A stretch of 64,000 bases of DNA from DASVRZ01 sp038230215 (GCA_038230215.1 JBBRNR010000005.1:124001-188000); one strand, 5' to 3'. Positions 34,627 to 44,295 are shown, counted from the stretch's first letter. The notes: generated by a model not told the origin, from the letters alone. Numbers and translations: made by a program.

Positions 34627-35586
34627 ATGCAAGTCATCCGCAGCGAAATCCGCACCGGTCTTCTCGTTCTCATCACCATTGGCGCATTGGTCGCCCTCGT
34701 GCTCTACATTGGTGCCCCCGGCGTTTTCAAAAAACTGAACACTTACTATGTTCGCATTGACAACGCAGCCGGCATCAAAGCGGGCGCTCCAGTGAATCTG
34801 GCCGGCCGCAAAGTGGGGCAGATTATTGATCTGAAAACACCCGTTCCCCTCAAAGAACGCCCAGCCGACAAGCCCAACTACGAAGCAATCATCACCGTGC
34901 GAGTGGAGGCAGACGCACCACTCTATAAAGTCTGCAAAGCCCGGATGGTCGCTTACGGATTACTCTCGGAACTTGTCATCGATTTCACCAACGGCGATGA
35001 AACCAGCGGTCGTGCTGAAAATGGATACATCTTCATTGGCGAACGCGAGGCCGCTCTTTCTGAACTCGCGCCCAAAGTCCTCGACAAGCTGGAGCCGCTC
35101 ATCATTTCCGGCAGGGAAACCTTGGCTGAACTTAAGACCGTCGCCTCAAACATTGGTAACATCACAGCCGAAGGATCAGAGTTTAATCTGGCTCTCACCC
35201 GCTTCCACGCACTGGGTGACAATCTGGCAAAACTAACCGACCCGCAGGGAAATCTCACCATCTCGCTGAATGATTCAATGGCTTCCCTCAAACGCTCTCT
35301 TGCCAGCGTGGAAAAAATCACCAGCGATCTCGATGGCGATGATCTCAAAATCACCCTTGCTAATTTCCGGTCAGCATCCATCGATCTTAAGGGCGCAGTG
35401 GGTTCTCTCAAAAACACAGTTAGCGAAGTCGGCCCAGAACTCATCGCCACGGGAAGAAACGCCAGTCAGTTTACCGACACAATCAAACGCCAGCCATGGC
35501 GCATCATTTGGCCCTCGACCAAAAAATACGCCAACGAGACGGCTGATGTCGAAATCCGCCGTGCACTTCCGACCAGTCACCGCTAA
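34627..35586 (+). CDS. mlaD: MlaD-like MCE-domain lipid-binding protein
   Basis: This 319-residue protein has an N-terminal membrane anchor (about residues 8-30) and one MCE domain of about residues 40-140 (YYVRIDNAAGIKAGAPVNLAGRKVGQI, EAIITVRVEADAPLY, GLLSELVIDFTNG). A long helical C-terminal region of about 150 residues follows, resembling the coiled segment of Mce proteins that extends through the periplasm. It is therefore longer than E. coli MlaD. No mlaB or mlaC gene follows. It is the third gene of the mlaEFD operon. Confidence 0.9.
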   Translation: MQVIRSEIRTGLLVLITIGALVALVLYIGAPGVFKKLNTYYVRIDNAAGIKAGAPVNLAGRKVGQIIDLKTPVPLKERPADKPNYEAIITVRVEADAPLYKVCKARMVAYGLLSELVIDFTNGDETSGRAENGYIFIGEREAALSELAPKVLDKLEPLIISGRETLAELKTVASNIGNITAEGSEFNLALTRFHALGDNLAKLTDPQGNLTISLNDSMASLKRSLASVEKITSDLDGDDLKITLANFRSASIDLKGAVGSLKNTVSEVGPELIATGRNASQFTDTIKRQPWRIIWPSTKKYANETADVEIRRALPTSHR

Positions 35587-35641
35587 TCGCGGAAATTTCG
35601 GCTGTGCCTGCGACTGGGCTCTGACTAAATAGCTCGACGCG

Positions 35642-38293
35642 ATGACACTTCCAACTGGCAACGTCACATTTCTCTTCACAGATATCGAAGGCAGCACACG
35701 CCTTTGGGAGGTTAATCTGGTGGCAATGGGAGCGGCACTTGCGCTCCATGATCGCATCATGCGGGAAGCCGTCGAGACGCACCATGGCATCGTATTCAAA
35801 ACGATTGGCGACGCTTTTTGCGTTGTCTTCAACGAGGCCCCCGACGCCATCTCCGCAGCCGCCGTCGCGCAGCACCGTCTCGCTGAAACGGATTGGGGAA
35901 ACAACGCACCACTGAAGGTTCGCATGGCCATCCACACCGGAGTTGCGGAACTTCGTGAGTCAGACTATTTCGGACCAGTGCTCAACCGCGTAGCGCGATT
36001 ATTGGCGGCGGGTCATGGCGGCCAGACACTCATATCGCTCGCCACAGAGGAACTGGTGCATGACCGTCTGCCATCGATGGTCACGCTCCGCGATCTAGGT
36101 GAAAACCGACTCAAAGATCTAGCCCGTCCGGAGCGCATTTACGAGCTGGTTATCGAAGGTCTCAACACCCAATTTCCGCCGCTTCGTTCTTTGGAGCATT
36201 TCCCTAACAATCTTCCCGTCCAACTTACCTCATTCATAGGCCGCGAAAAGGAACTCGCCGAGATTCAAGATCGACTCCAATCGACCCATCTACTCACTCT
36301 CACCGGACCGGGCGGAACAGGCAAAACCCGGCTATCTTTGCAAGTCGCCGCCGAACTTGCCGATCAATTCCCAGACGGAATTTGGCTAGTAGAATTCGCC
36401 ACCGAGACGGAATCCGAAAATGTAGCCGCAAACATTGCCAGCGTACTCCGGCTGCTGATTGAAGGAGAGAAATCCGTTGAAGCGGTGCTTGCCGCATTTC
36501 TTCGTCGCAAGAACCTTCTGCTTATCCTCGATAATTGCGAGCATCTCATAACTCCGATTGCGCGGTTAACCGAAAATCTTCTCCGCCAAGCCTCGAAACT
36601 TCGCATTCTCGCATCCAGCCGCATGCCAATGGCCATCCCAGGAGAAATCACTTGGCCGGTGCCGCCTCTGAGTGGTCCTGAGATGTCGCGCTGGGGCGAG
36701 CTCGTCCGTTACAGTTTGGAGGAACTTGGCCAGTTGGAATCAGTTCGCCTATTTGTCGAACGGGCCGTGGCTGCGGTTCCTTCATTCCGGTTGAAGACAG
36801 AAAACAGCAAGGCCATTGCCCACATCTGCTACCGGCTCGACGGCATTGCGCTGGCCCTGGAATTGGCTGCAGCCCGGGTTAAAGTTCTAACACCAGAGCA
36901 AATTTCAGAGCGACTGCAAAATCGTTTTTCTCTTCTAACCGGCGGCAGCCGCACCGCGCTTCCACGGCAGCAAACATTGCGCGCACTGATTGATTGGAGT
37001 TATGATTTGCTATCCGAAAAAGAACGCATTCTTTTTCGACGGCTAGCAGTTTTTGCTGGCGGCCGTACTCTCAGCGCCATCGAATCCGTTTGTGCTGACG
37101 ACGAAATAGAAAACTGGGAAATGCTCGATTTGCTCAGTCAGTTGTTGGATAAATCACTCGTGAGCATTGAAAACGGTCCCGCGGGCGAACCCCGGTATGT
37201 TTTTACGGAATCTATCTTTCAATACGCACGCGAAAAGCTCGCTGAATCTTTTGAGTCCACTATAATCAACGACCGGCATCTCACTTATTTTCGCACTATT
37301 GCCGAAATCGCCGAGCCTTATCTTTTGGGTTCCGAACAGGCACGCTGGCTGGAAAAACTCGCCGCAGATCGCATCAATTTTCGCATGGCCATCGAGTGGG
37401 GAACGAAGGACTCCGCACGCGCAGAGGAGGGTCTGCGCCTAGCCTCAGCGCTTACGCGCTTTTGGGAGGTGCGTAGCGATTTGCATGATGGCCGGGAATA
37501 TTTTGCCAGCCTTCTGGCTGTGGCGGATTCTACTCCCAGGCTACTGCTGGCAAACAGCGTGGGCAGTGCCGCGCGCTTGGCTTGGTGTCAGGACGACAAT
37601 TCCTTTGCCCGCAACGCTGCGATTGAGTGTATCAAGATTTTTAACACGCTGGGCGAAGAACGTCGTGGCGCCGAATTCATTGGCATGCGCGGCTTCATCG
37701 AGCGCTTGGAGAATAAACCAGAACTCGCTGAAAAATGTTTTCGCGAATGTCTACTGATCTCCCAAAAATACAATGATCAAAGGCTTGGCGCCATCGCCAC
37801 TTCGGGCCTTGGTAGCGTAGCCGCCGACCGGGGCGACTTCGCGGCCGCAGACAAACTTAAAAGGCACAGTTTGGAGATTTTTCGCTCTCTAGGAGACCGA
37901 TATCTCATCGGCTTAAATAGCTGGAGTCTCGCTGGCAATGCCTTGCACAGCGGCCGAATCGACGAAGCCGCCGCTCTTTACCGCGAATGCTGCGAGATCG
38001 CTATTGAACTTGCGAATCGATGGATCATTCCCCACCTTTTGGAAGGCGCAGGAAACATTGCACGTATTAGGGGCGATCACGAAAGCGGACTCACCTTGTT
38101 TGCCGCTGCCTCTGTTCTTCGCGACCGGCTGGGACTTTCCTTTGCGCCGCTCGATGGCAAGGTTTATCAAGAAATTTTAAGCGACTTCCAGCGCATACTG
38201 GGTGAGCAAAATTACGAAAGAATCTGGTCGCAAGGCCGCAAGCATACAGCATCGGCTGCAGCACAACTCGCATTTCCTGGACTTAAGATCTGA
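35642..38293 (+). CDS. Class III cyclase - NB-ARC-like ATPase - TPR signalling protein
   Basis: This 883-residue fusion opens with a class III nucleotide cyclase domain (residues 1-170). It carries metal-binding Asp in LFTDIEGSTRLWE and IGDAFCVVF and the transition-state Asn/Arg in GPVLNRVARL, so catalysis looks possible. A STAND-type ATPase follows (about 195-480) with Walker A GPGGTGKTRL and Walker B LLLILDNCEHL. The C-terminal 350 residues are helical TPR-like repeats. This layout occurs in predicted signal-transducing ATPases that sense a ligand through the repeats. No membrane segment is seen. It is separate from the mla operon and has no coupled partner. Confidence 0.9.
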   Translation: MTLPTGNVTFLFTDIEGSTRLWEVNLVAMGAALALHDRIMREAVETHHGIVFKTIGDAFCVVFNEAPDAISAAAVAQHRLAETDWGNNAPLKVRMAIHTGVAELRESDYFGPVLNRVARLLAAGHGGQTLISLATEELVHDRLPSMVTLRDLGENRLKDLARPERIYELVIEGLNTQFPPLRSLEHFPNNLPVQLTSFIGREKELAEIQDRLQSTHLLTLTGPGGTGKTRLSLQVAAELADQFPDGIWLVEFATETESENVAANIASVLRLLIEGEKSVEAVLAAFLRRKNLLLILDNCEHLITPIARLTENLLRQASKLRILASSRMPMAIPGEITWPVPPLSGPEMSRWGELVRYSLEELGQLESVRLFVERAVAAVPSFRLKTENSKAIAHICYRLDGIALALELAAARVKVLTPEQISERLQNRFSLLTGGSRTALPRQQTLRALIDWSYDLLSEKERILFRRLAVFAGGRTLSAIESVCADDEIENWEMLDLLSQLLDKSLVSIENGPAGEPRYVFTESIFQYAREKLAESFESTIINDRHLTYFRTIAEIAEPYLLGSEQARWLEKLAADRINFRMAIEWGTKDSARAEEGLRLASALTRFWEVRSDLHDGREYFASLLAVADSTPRLLLANSVGSAARLAWCQDDNSFARNAAIECIKIFNTLGEERRGAEFIGMRGFIERLENKPELAEKCFRECLLISQKYNDQRLGAIATSGLGSVAADRGDFAAADKLKRHSLEIFRSLGDRYLIGLNSWSLAGNALHSGRIDEAAALYRECCEIAIELANRWIIPHLLEGAGNIARIRGDHESGLTLFAAASVLRDRLGLSFAPLDGKVYQEILSDFQRILGEQNYERIWSQGRKHTASAAAQLAFPGLKI

Positions 38294-38430
38294 GCCGACT
38301 AACAGCTGGCGCGGGTCACATTTTCTTGAAAAGTGTTAAGGCACGATGTTCGGCATGGACCTATCTGCCTGCCTGAGACGGTTCGACTTTACTTCATCAT
38401 GTGCATAGCGGAGGCATCCGGAGTAGCTAC

Positions 38431-39621
38431 CTACCTAAAAAACTCACTAATTTCTCCCACCACGTATTCCTGCTGCTTGGATTCGAGTTCGGGAAAAATG
38501 GGAAGAGCTAGCGATTCGAGGGCGGCTCGTTCGGACTCGGGGAAATCGTTTTTTTTGTAACCGAGATAAGCAAAGCATTCCTGCTGATGCAAGGGAAGCG
38601 GATAATAAATTTCGCATCCAATTTGATGCCCTTGCAGATGCGCTTTGAGTGCATCGCGGCACTCGCAGCGGATAATGTATTGGTTATAGATATGATGGTG
38701 CTTCAAGTCATGTCCGGTATGCGGCTCGTGGGGTAATGTCAGGCAATCTAGCAAACCTGCCTGGGTGAATAACTCACGGTAGCGAGTGGCGTTTTCACCC
38801 CGTGCGGCGGACCAGTCGTCGAGATAAGGCAGCTTCGCCTGCAAGACAGTCGCCTGAATCGCGTCCATGCGAAAATTTCCACCGATGAGCGAATGATAGT
38901 AGCGTGGGGTCATCCCGTGATTTCGCAACGCGTCGATGCGGGCGGCCAGATCAGCATCCCGGCAGGTTGCCATGCCAGCATCGCCAAAAGCGCCCAGATT
39001 TTTTGTCGGATAAAAACTAAAGTAGCTGCTCTCAGACATGGAGCCGGACCGGCCTGCTGTGCCATCGGAAAGAGGATACTCGGCTCCGATCGACTGGGCA
39101 GAATCCTCCATTATGTGAAGCCCGTATTCCTCACCGATTGCGCGAAAGGCATTCATCTCGGCACAACAGCCGAAGAGATGCACGGGGATGATCGCGCGCA
39201 GGATGAGACCGGCCTCATTGACCACGCTGCCATCGGGGGAATGGTGGCATTTCTCCTCCAGATATTCGCGGACTTTGACTGGATCCAAATTGTAAGTGGC
39301 AGGATCGATGTCCGCAAAAATCGGGGTCGCGCCCAGGCGTGCGATGCAGCCCGCAGTCGCGAAAAAAGTATAGGGCGTAGTGATGACCGCGTCACCGGGC
39401 CCGACGCCGAGTGCCATTAGAATGACGAGCTGCGCATCCGTCCCGGAGGAGACTCCGAAGGCAAAATTCGCGCCGCAATAGTCGGCCAGCTCCTGTTCGA
39501 GTTCGACCACTTTCGGCCCTAAACAGAAAACCTGCGTCTCGCAAACGGCAGCAATGCGTTTCTGGATTTCGCCGCGCAGAGGGGAGTATTGGAGTTTGAG
39601 ATCGAGCAAGGGGACTTCCAT
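38431..39621 (-). CDS. DegT/DnrJ/EryC1/StrS sugar aminotransferase
   Basis: This 396-residue PLP enzyme transfers an amino group to a nucleotide-linked keto sugar in the making of surface polysaccharide or antibiotic-type sugars. PLP-site features are GTDAQLVILMAL, TTPYTFFATAG, EDSAQSIGA and the Schiff-base Lys207 in FYPTKNLGAFGDAG. The C-terminal HIYNQYIIRC segment is typical. There are no other sugar-nucleotide genes in the window, so its pathway is unknown. It is divergent from a HAD phosphatase gene (76 bp between starts). Confidence 0.92.
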   Translation of the reverse strand: MEVPLLDLKLQYSPLRGEIQKRIAAVCETQVFCLGPKVVELEQELADYCGANFAFGVSSGTDAQLVILMALGVGPGDAVITTPYTFFATAGCIARLGATPIFADIDPATYNLDPVKVREYLEEKCHHSPDGSVVNEAGLILRAIIPVHLFGCCAEMNAFRAIGEEYGLHIMEDSAQSIGAEYPLSDGTAGRSGSMSESSYFSFYPTKNLGAFGDAGMATCRDADLAARIDALRNHGMTPRYYHSLIGGNFRMDAIQATVLQAKLPYLDDWSAARGENATRYRELFTQAGLLDCLTLPHEPHTGHDLKHHHIYNQYIIRCECRDALKAHLQGHQIGCEIYYPLPLHQQECFAYLGYKKNDFPESERAALESLALPIFPELESKQQEYVVGEISEFFR

Positions 39622-39697
39622 GGTAATGGTAGTCTAATCGCAAACGCGGCGGCATTTCAACTTTACCCTTTGAGGACGGTCACCTAAAACGCGTGAG

Positions 39698-40354
39698 ATG
39701 AATACTTGGGGCGCTATTTTTGACTGGGACGGGGTAATTGTCGATTCGTCGCGACATCACGAAGAGAGTTGGGAAAGGCTCGCCAGGGAGATTGGCAAGC
39801 CACTGCCGGAAGGCCATTTCAAACGTGGTTTCGGCATGAAGAACGAATGGATCATTCCCAATTTATTGAAGTGGGCGGACGAGGTGGAAGAGGTCGGCGC
39901 ACTGTCGTTGCGGAAAGAGATGCTTTATCGCGAAGTGGTAATGGATTGGGGGATCGATGCATTGCCGGGGGTGGTCGATTGGCTCGCGACGTTGAAATCC
40001 GCAGGCATTCCATGTGTCATTGGATCGTCCACGCATCGGTTGAATATTGAGACAACTTTAGATCGCCTGGGCCTACGGGATGCGTTTACCGATGTGGTGA
40101 GCGCCGAGGATGTGACGGCTGGAAAACCCGACCCCCAAGTCTTTTTGAAGGCGTCCGGGAAGATTAGTATCGCACCGGGACGTTGTGTGGTTTTCGAGGA
40201 CGCCCACGTTGGGATCGAGGCGGCTCACCGAGCAGGCATGCATATCGTTGCGGTGGCCACCACGAACCCGATTGCGGAACTTGACAAGGCAGATCTGGCC
40301 GTGCATTCACTGGCGGAACTGAGTTTGGAAAAGATTGCTGAGTTCTTCGACTAG
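39698..40354 (+). CDS. HAD-family phosphatase / beta-phosphoglucomutase-like
   Basis: This 218-residue HAD hydrolase has motif I FDWDGVIVDSS with nucleophile Asp9 and acid/base Asp11, motif II VIGSSTHR, Lys in TAGKPDPQVF, and motif IV VFEDAHVGIEAA. The helical cap (residues 18-85) is the C1 type of beta-phosphoglucomutase and small-sugar phosphatases. The exact substrate cannot be called. It stands alone, divergent from the aminotransferase gene. Confidence 0.9.
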   Translation: MNTWGAIFDWDGVIVDSSRHHEESWERLAREIGKPLPEGHFKRGFGMKNEWIIPNLLKWADEVEEVGALSLRKEMLYREVVMDWGIDALPGVVDWLATLKSAGIPCVIGSSTHRLNIETTLDRLGLRDAFTDVVSAEDVTAGKPDPQVFLKASGKISIAPGRCVVFEDAHVGIEAAHRAGMHIVAVATTNPIAELDKADLAVHSLAELSLEKIAEFFD

Positions 40355-40451
40355 GCAAAAAAAGGAACCGCTCTTTCTCTTGATCACGATTTGTTATCGT
40401 AATGGTTGTGCCGGAATTTCGGCCTAGCCAGATCTAACCAATAAAACTCTT

Positions 40452-40895
40452 ATGAAAACTGCAACCACCGTAGATATCCTCAATGACTTAATCGAGATTT
40501 GCAAAGATGGTCAGGACGGGTTCCGTGACGCCTCCGAAAACGTAACAAACCCGGAACTGAAAGCTCTATTCGCGAAGTATTCACTCCAACGCTCAAAGTT
40601 TGCCGGCGACCTGCAACAGCATGTGACTAGCCTCGGTCAGCAGGCTGAAAAAACCAGCGGGTTTGTTAGTGCCGTGCATCGCGGGTGGATCGACTTGAAA
40701 GCTGCCTTTACCAAAGGCAGCGATCATGCCATCCTAGCCGAGTGCGAGCGCGGCGAAGATCATGCCGTGGAAGCCTATCTGAATGCGTTAGACCAGGAAT
40801 TGCCCAGCCATATCCGTAACGACATTTACGAGCAATACTCGGCTGTGCAGATGGCTCACGACGACATTCGTGACCGGCGTGATTCCACAGTCTAA
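40452..40895 (+). CDS. DUF2383 / PA2169-family four-helix-bundle protein
   Basis: This 147-residue, all-helical, soluble protein of the PA2169/DUF2383 family begins TTVDILNDLIEICKDGQDGFRDASENV and ends with ECERGEDHAVEAYLNAL and HDDIRDRRDS. The fold is ferritin-like; the function is unknown, and members are often stress-induced. It has its own promoter region (98-bp gap) and a clear terminator, so it is monocistronic. Confidence 0.9.
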   Translation: MKTATTVDILNDLIEICKDGQDGFRDASENVTNPELKALFAKYSLQRSKFAGDLQQHVTSLGQQAEKTSGFVSAVHRGWIDLKAAFTKGSDHAILAECERGEDHAVEAYLNALDQELPSHIRNDIYEQYSAVQMAHDDIRDRRDSTV

Positions 40896-40919
40896 TAACA
40901 TTTAACCCTCCTAAACTCG

Positions 40920-40954
40920 ATGCCTGCACGGTAAAGTCTGTGCGGGCATTTTTG
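40920..40954 (+). terminator. Rho-independent terminator
   Basis: ATGCCTGCAC at 40920-40929 pairs with GTGCGGGCAT at 40940-40949 (one G-T pair) and is followed by TTTTTG. It lies 25 bp after the DUF2383 gene. Confidence 0.85.
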
Positions 40955-41023
40955 TGACACAATCAAACTATCGCCAAGCGCCACCCGCAATTGATGGTTA
41001 CGGGCTGATGCCAATACTCCCTC

Positions 41024-42523
41024 TTATTCCTTTAGGCGACTTATGATCGGTATGCTGTATTGCTTGCTAAGTGCCGCGGTGTCGGCCTCAGCTGTGTGGG
41101 CATCTACGAAGAACACATTCGGATCATCGCTCACCTCAATCTTGTGGAAGCCGTTAATGGGCGTTTTCAGTGCCTCGTTTAAGTTAGCGATGCTCTTGAT
41201 AACGTGGTCGTTCACCTTCTCGACGATGAGGTAACTGAGCTGGTCATAGCCGATTGTGCTCGGCGCAGATAGAATGTGGCTGATGAAAACGATGCGGCCG
41301 CGATCTGGCGGGAAAAGCTCCGATTGATAGCGGTCGAAATAGACGAATTTGAGCGGCGCGTCCTTCTGCCAGTTTGCACCCCATTCCCGCAGATATTGGC
41401 GGCTGAGTTCTTGGAAAAGAAATCCGCCTAAGAGCAGGAATTTCGGCGCGCGATCATAAACATACGGCTCGATAATGTAACTCTGCGGCGGGCGATCGCT
41501 GGCGGTGGCAGTCGTCTCTTTGATTTCGCCATTGCGCGAGTATTTGATTTTGATGGCGTCTCCGACATAATGCTCGGTGCTGATGAGGTGGTTGATGGAG
41601 ATTTTTCCAAAAAACGGGTGCGCGTAATTCCCGTCGGGATCGATTTCTTGTCCATCCACGCTGAGGACGACATCTCCTTTTTGCAACCCCGCCTGGCCGG
41701 CGGCTGTGTTCGCTTCGATATTGCTAAGGTAGATGCCTCCTGAGTCGAGTGGAAGTTTTAGATAACGTCTCAATTGCGGATCACGCGTGGGTTCAAATTG
41801 AATCCCAGCCCGTGGAAAACCTCGATAGGGTGTGTCTGCGGCAGCCTTGAGAAAGTGCTGGATGACAGGCAGCGAAATGGATTCGACGGTTTGGGAGCGC
41901 GGATCGAAACGAAGGAGAAGTCCGGCGAGATTGCCATTCTGCACGATGGGAACGGTATAGCTGTTTTGGCGATATTGCAGCGCTGCGGTAATTTTGAAGA
42001 GGAGATAGCTGTAATCTTCCAATGCGTAGCGACCCACTTCACAGGAGGTCACCAGTCCGCTCGTGGCTACGAGCGTTCCGCTGTTTTCGAGCTGCCAGAC
42101 GTCTAGACGGTCACCGGTTTTCACCTGGCCTGCGATGGTTAGGCTGCTAAGAGGCTCAAGAAATTTGGGGTCTTCGGGAGCGAGCAAGGCAAGATTTGCC
42201 TCGTAATCGACGGCCAGCAATTTCGCGGCGACCTTTTCACCGGAGCCGGCTTTTTCCAGTTCGATGTAACTCTGGTTGGCCACCATCTCGGCGGTGACGA
42301 GCACTTTGTTTCCAGGAAGAATGGCACCCAAGGCGCGCTTTGAGACGGCGGGCTTTTTTCCCCACGGACGAAAGAAATCGTAGGCCTGCGTGGTACCATT
42401 GACGCGGACAACGGCGAGCGGTTTACCGACAGCGACGGGTTTTTCCTCAGCCACAGCCATACTGATAAACGTCAGTGCCAGTGAGAGGCATGCAACTCGA
42501 GTCGAGAAGATAGAGCTTGTCAT
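41024..42523 (-). CDS. HtrA-like pseudoprotease with PDZ domain
   Basis: This 499-residue secreted protein (signal peptide to about AVAEE) has the same layout as its upstream neighbour: a trypsin-like domain (about 35-205), a PDZ domain (GGIYLSNIEANTAAGQAGLQKGD near 250-280) and a long C-terminal part. Aligned with the neighbour's motifs, all three catalytic positions are replaced: His by Glu79 (VTAEMVANQ), Asp by Asn110 (YEANLALL) and Ser by Leu199 (NGNLAGL). It is therefore probably inactive and may act as a binding or regulatory partner. It starts 6 bp after the protease stop, so the two are cotranscribed. Confidence 0.85.
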   Translation of the reverse strand: MTSSIFSTRVACLSLALTFISMAVAEEKPVAVGKPLAVVRVNGTTQAYDFFRPWGKKPAVSKRALGAILPGNKVLVTAEMVANQSYIELEKAGSGEKVAAKLLAVDYEANLALLAPEDPKFLEPLSSLTIAGQVKTGDRLDVWQLENSGTLVATSGLVTSCEVGRYALEDYSYLLFKITAALQYRQNSYTVPIVQNGNLAGLLLRFDPRSQTVESISLPVIQHFLKAAADTPYRGFPRAGIQFEPTRDPQLRRYLKLPLDSGGIYLSNIEANTAAGQAGLQKGDVVLSVDGQEIDPDGNYAHPFFGKISINHLISTEHYVGDAIKIKYSRNGEIKETTATASDRPPQSYIIEPYVYDRAPKFLLLGGFLFQELSRQYLREWGANWQKDAPLKFVYFDRYQSELFPPDRGRIVFISHILSAPSTIGYDQLSYLIVEKVNDHVIKSIANLNEALKTPINGFHKIEVSDDPNVFFVDAHTAEADTAALSKQYSIPIISRLKE

Positions 42524-42529
42524 GTTATG

Positions 42530-44008
42530 TTAACGAGCTGGCGGGTTGGCGAGATTCTGTTCTTTGGCGACATTGTAGCGGTCGAGAATGCGTTGCCGGG
42601 CAGCCTCGATCATGCTGCGTTCGAGGACAGCAGGGCGTCCGCCGCCGAGAAATTGAATGATGTAGGTGTCGCGTTTTTCAGCCAACGCGGTCGCGAGATC
42701 GTCGAGGACTTTGATGGGTTTGCCGTTGACACTTTCCACGATGTCGCCTTGAAACTGCCCCAGATAGGTATTCACGGGATCCGGCAGGATGCTGCTCAAA
42801 ACCACGAGATCGGGGTGGGCAATGTAGAGTTCCTCTGTGATGTAGAAGTTATAATAATAGCGCGTCCGCAAGTCGTCGATCGCGACCGCGCCCATGAAGT
42901 CGCGGCTGATCGGCTGGAAAAGCAATCCGGCAAAAAGAACGTAGCGTGGCGGCGTGTCATAGCTATTTGCCTGCATCGAATACGGCCAGGCGGACTTGAG
43001 TTTGACCTTCGCAGTGACGGGCTGCCCACTTCTGAGGAGCTGGAAAACAACGGTGTCGCCTTTGAATTTCCGCTCCACAATCTCGGTCATCTCGATGCGA
43101 TCATTTCCCAGTTCTACAAATCCATCGCTGGCGATCGGCACATCATCAATGCTGAGCAGGATGTCGCCCGACTGCAAAACTCCGGCGCTGGAACCCGCTG
43201 CCACCACGCTCGTGACCACGATACCACGGTCGTCATCGGGAAGCTTGAGCGCTGCACGCTGGGCGGGATTGACGAGCTTAAAGTAGCTGATCGAGAGATC
43301 GACGTATTTATCGTAGCGTCCGTCTTCGATGTCCTTTAGGAAGCGTTTCACGACTGGCGTCGGAATCATGTAGGCGACGTTTTGCGCCTGGTCGCCGCTG
43401 TAACCCTGAAACGCGACCCCAATAACTTTTCCCTCCTGCATAACCGGTCCTCCGGAGTTGCCTGGATTGATCGGAGCGTCGATCTGGATGGCTAGATGTG
43501 AGTCGATACCGGAGTGCGTGTAAGGTTGAAAGTCGATTCGGGAAACGATTCCGCGCGTCACCGACATCAGGTCGCCGCCGATGGGAAATCCGTAGGCCGA
43601 GACGACGGTTTCCAGTTCCGGGATTCCGCCCAGAGACAACGGCGAGCTACCCTTAAAAAAGTCGGGATTTTCCACGTCGAGCACTGCGAGATCGCAGTCG
43701 TGCGCGATGTATTTGACATAGGCGACGTATTTCTTGGGATCACCCTGGCGCTCGACGGTTAAAAACCGGTTGTTGCTAACCACATGGGCGTTAGTGAGGA
43801 TGCGATTGCCTTCGATGACGAATCCCGCGCCAACTCCGCCGCCGACGGAGCCCGGATTCCACGGGACTTTGTAATCGACGTTCTGCTCGGTGCAAGTAAT
43901 GCGAATAAGACTTTTGCGAATTTCCTGAGCTTGCGAGACACCCGGTTGAGCGGGGGATGTTTGGAAAAAGAGAACGCCAAGAAAAAGCGGGATCAATCGT
44001 GAGATCAT
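42530..44008 (-). CDS. HtrA/Deg-type serine protease with PDZ domains
   Basis: This 492-residue periplasmic protease has a signal peptide to about residue 20 (FFQTSPAQP), a trypsin-like domain with the triad His75 (LTNAHVVSNN), Asp106 (CDLAVLDV) and Ser185 (NPGNSGGPV), then PDZ domains near residues 260-345 (GIVVTSVVAAGSSAGVLQSGD) and about 390-460. HtrA proteases degrade or refold misfolded envelope proteins. It is the first gene of a two-gene operon with a catalytically dead paralogue. The C-terminal region is longer than in E. coli DegP, and both members share it. Confidence 0.92.
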   Translation of the reverse strand: MISRLIPLFLGVLFFQTSPAQPGVSQAQEIRKSLIRITCTEQNVDYKVPWNPGSVGGGVGAGFVIEGNRILTNAHVVSNNRFLTVERQGDPKKYVAYVKYIAHDCDLAVLDVENPDFFKGSSPLSLGGIPELETVVSAYGFPIGGDLMSVTRGIVSRIDFQPYTHSGIDSHLAIQIDAPINPGNSGGPVMQEGKVIGVAFQGYSGDQAQNVAYMIPTPVVKRFLKDIEDGRYDKYVDLSISYFKLVNPAQRAALKLPDDDRGIVVTSVVAAGSSAGVLQSGDILLSIDDVPIASDGFVELGNDRIEMTEIVERKFKGDTVVFQLLRSGQPVTAKVKLKSAWPYSMQANSYDTPPRYVLFAGLLFQPISRDFMGAVAIDDLRTRYYYNFYITEELYIAHPDLVVLSSILPDPVNTYLGQFQGDIVESVNGKPIKVLDDLATALAEKRDTYIIQFLGGGRPAVLERSMIEAARQRILDRYNVAKEQNLANPPAR

Positions 44009-44065
44009 GCAGGTTTGCGCGAAACTATGGAGGCAGGTCGGCTGACTGTAAATGGCTCTTCCGAC

Positions 44066-44106
44066 AAAAACAAAAAAGAACCGCAGCCTGTGTTAGGCGG
44101 CGATTC
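44066..44106 (-). terminator. terminator after the DUF1328 gene
   Basis: GAATCGCCGCC pairs with GGCTGCGGTTC (two mismatches, 7-base loop) on the minus strand, followed by a TTTTTTG tract. It lies 22 bp past the DUF1328 stop and before the protease gene start region. Confidence 0.7.
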
Positions 44107-44127
44107 TTTATTGTGGCGAATAATCAA

Positions 44128-44295
44128 CTACACTCGCGGTCCGCGACGTCCCATGACAAAAGAGATAATAAACAGCAGCAGGAATACGACGAAGAGGATT
44201 TTTGCAAATCCCATGGCAGTTCCGGCAATAGTCGTAAAACCTAGCACGGCGGCGATGATAGCAATAATTAGAAATGTGATAGCCCAAGAGATCAT
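44128..44295 (-). CDS. DUF1328 (YtjA-like) small membrane protein
   Basis: This 55-residue peptide starts MISWAITFLIIAIIAAVLGF and ends SFVMGRRGPRV, with two hydrophobic segments and the conserved GFTTIAGTA-GFAKILF middle of the DUF1328/YtjA family. Its role is unknown; members are often stress-induced. An AAAGGA ribosome-binding site lies at good spacing before the ATG at 44293-44295. It is monocistronic, with a terminator after it. The call rests on my own reading of the minus strand. Confidence 0.88.
   Translation of the reverse strand: MISWAITFLIIAIIAAVLGFTTIAGTAMGFAKILFVVFLLLFIISFVMGRRGPRV

Noticed and set aside
35642..38293. CBASS-like antiphage operon
   Set aside because: The cyclase is class III and fused to a STAND ATPase; no cap or effector genes (nuclease, phospholipase, TM effector) are adjacent.
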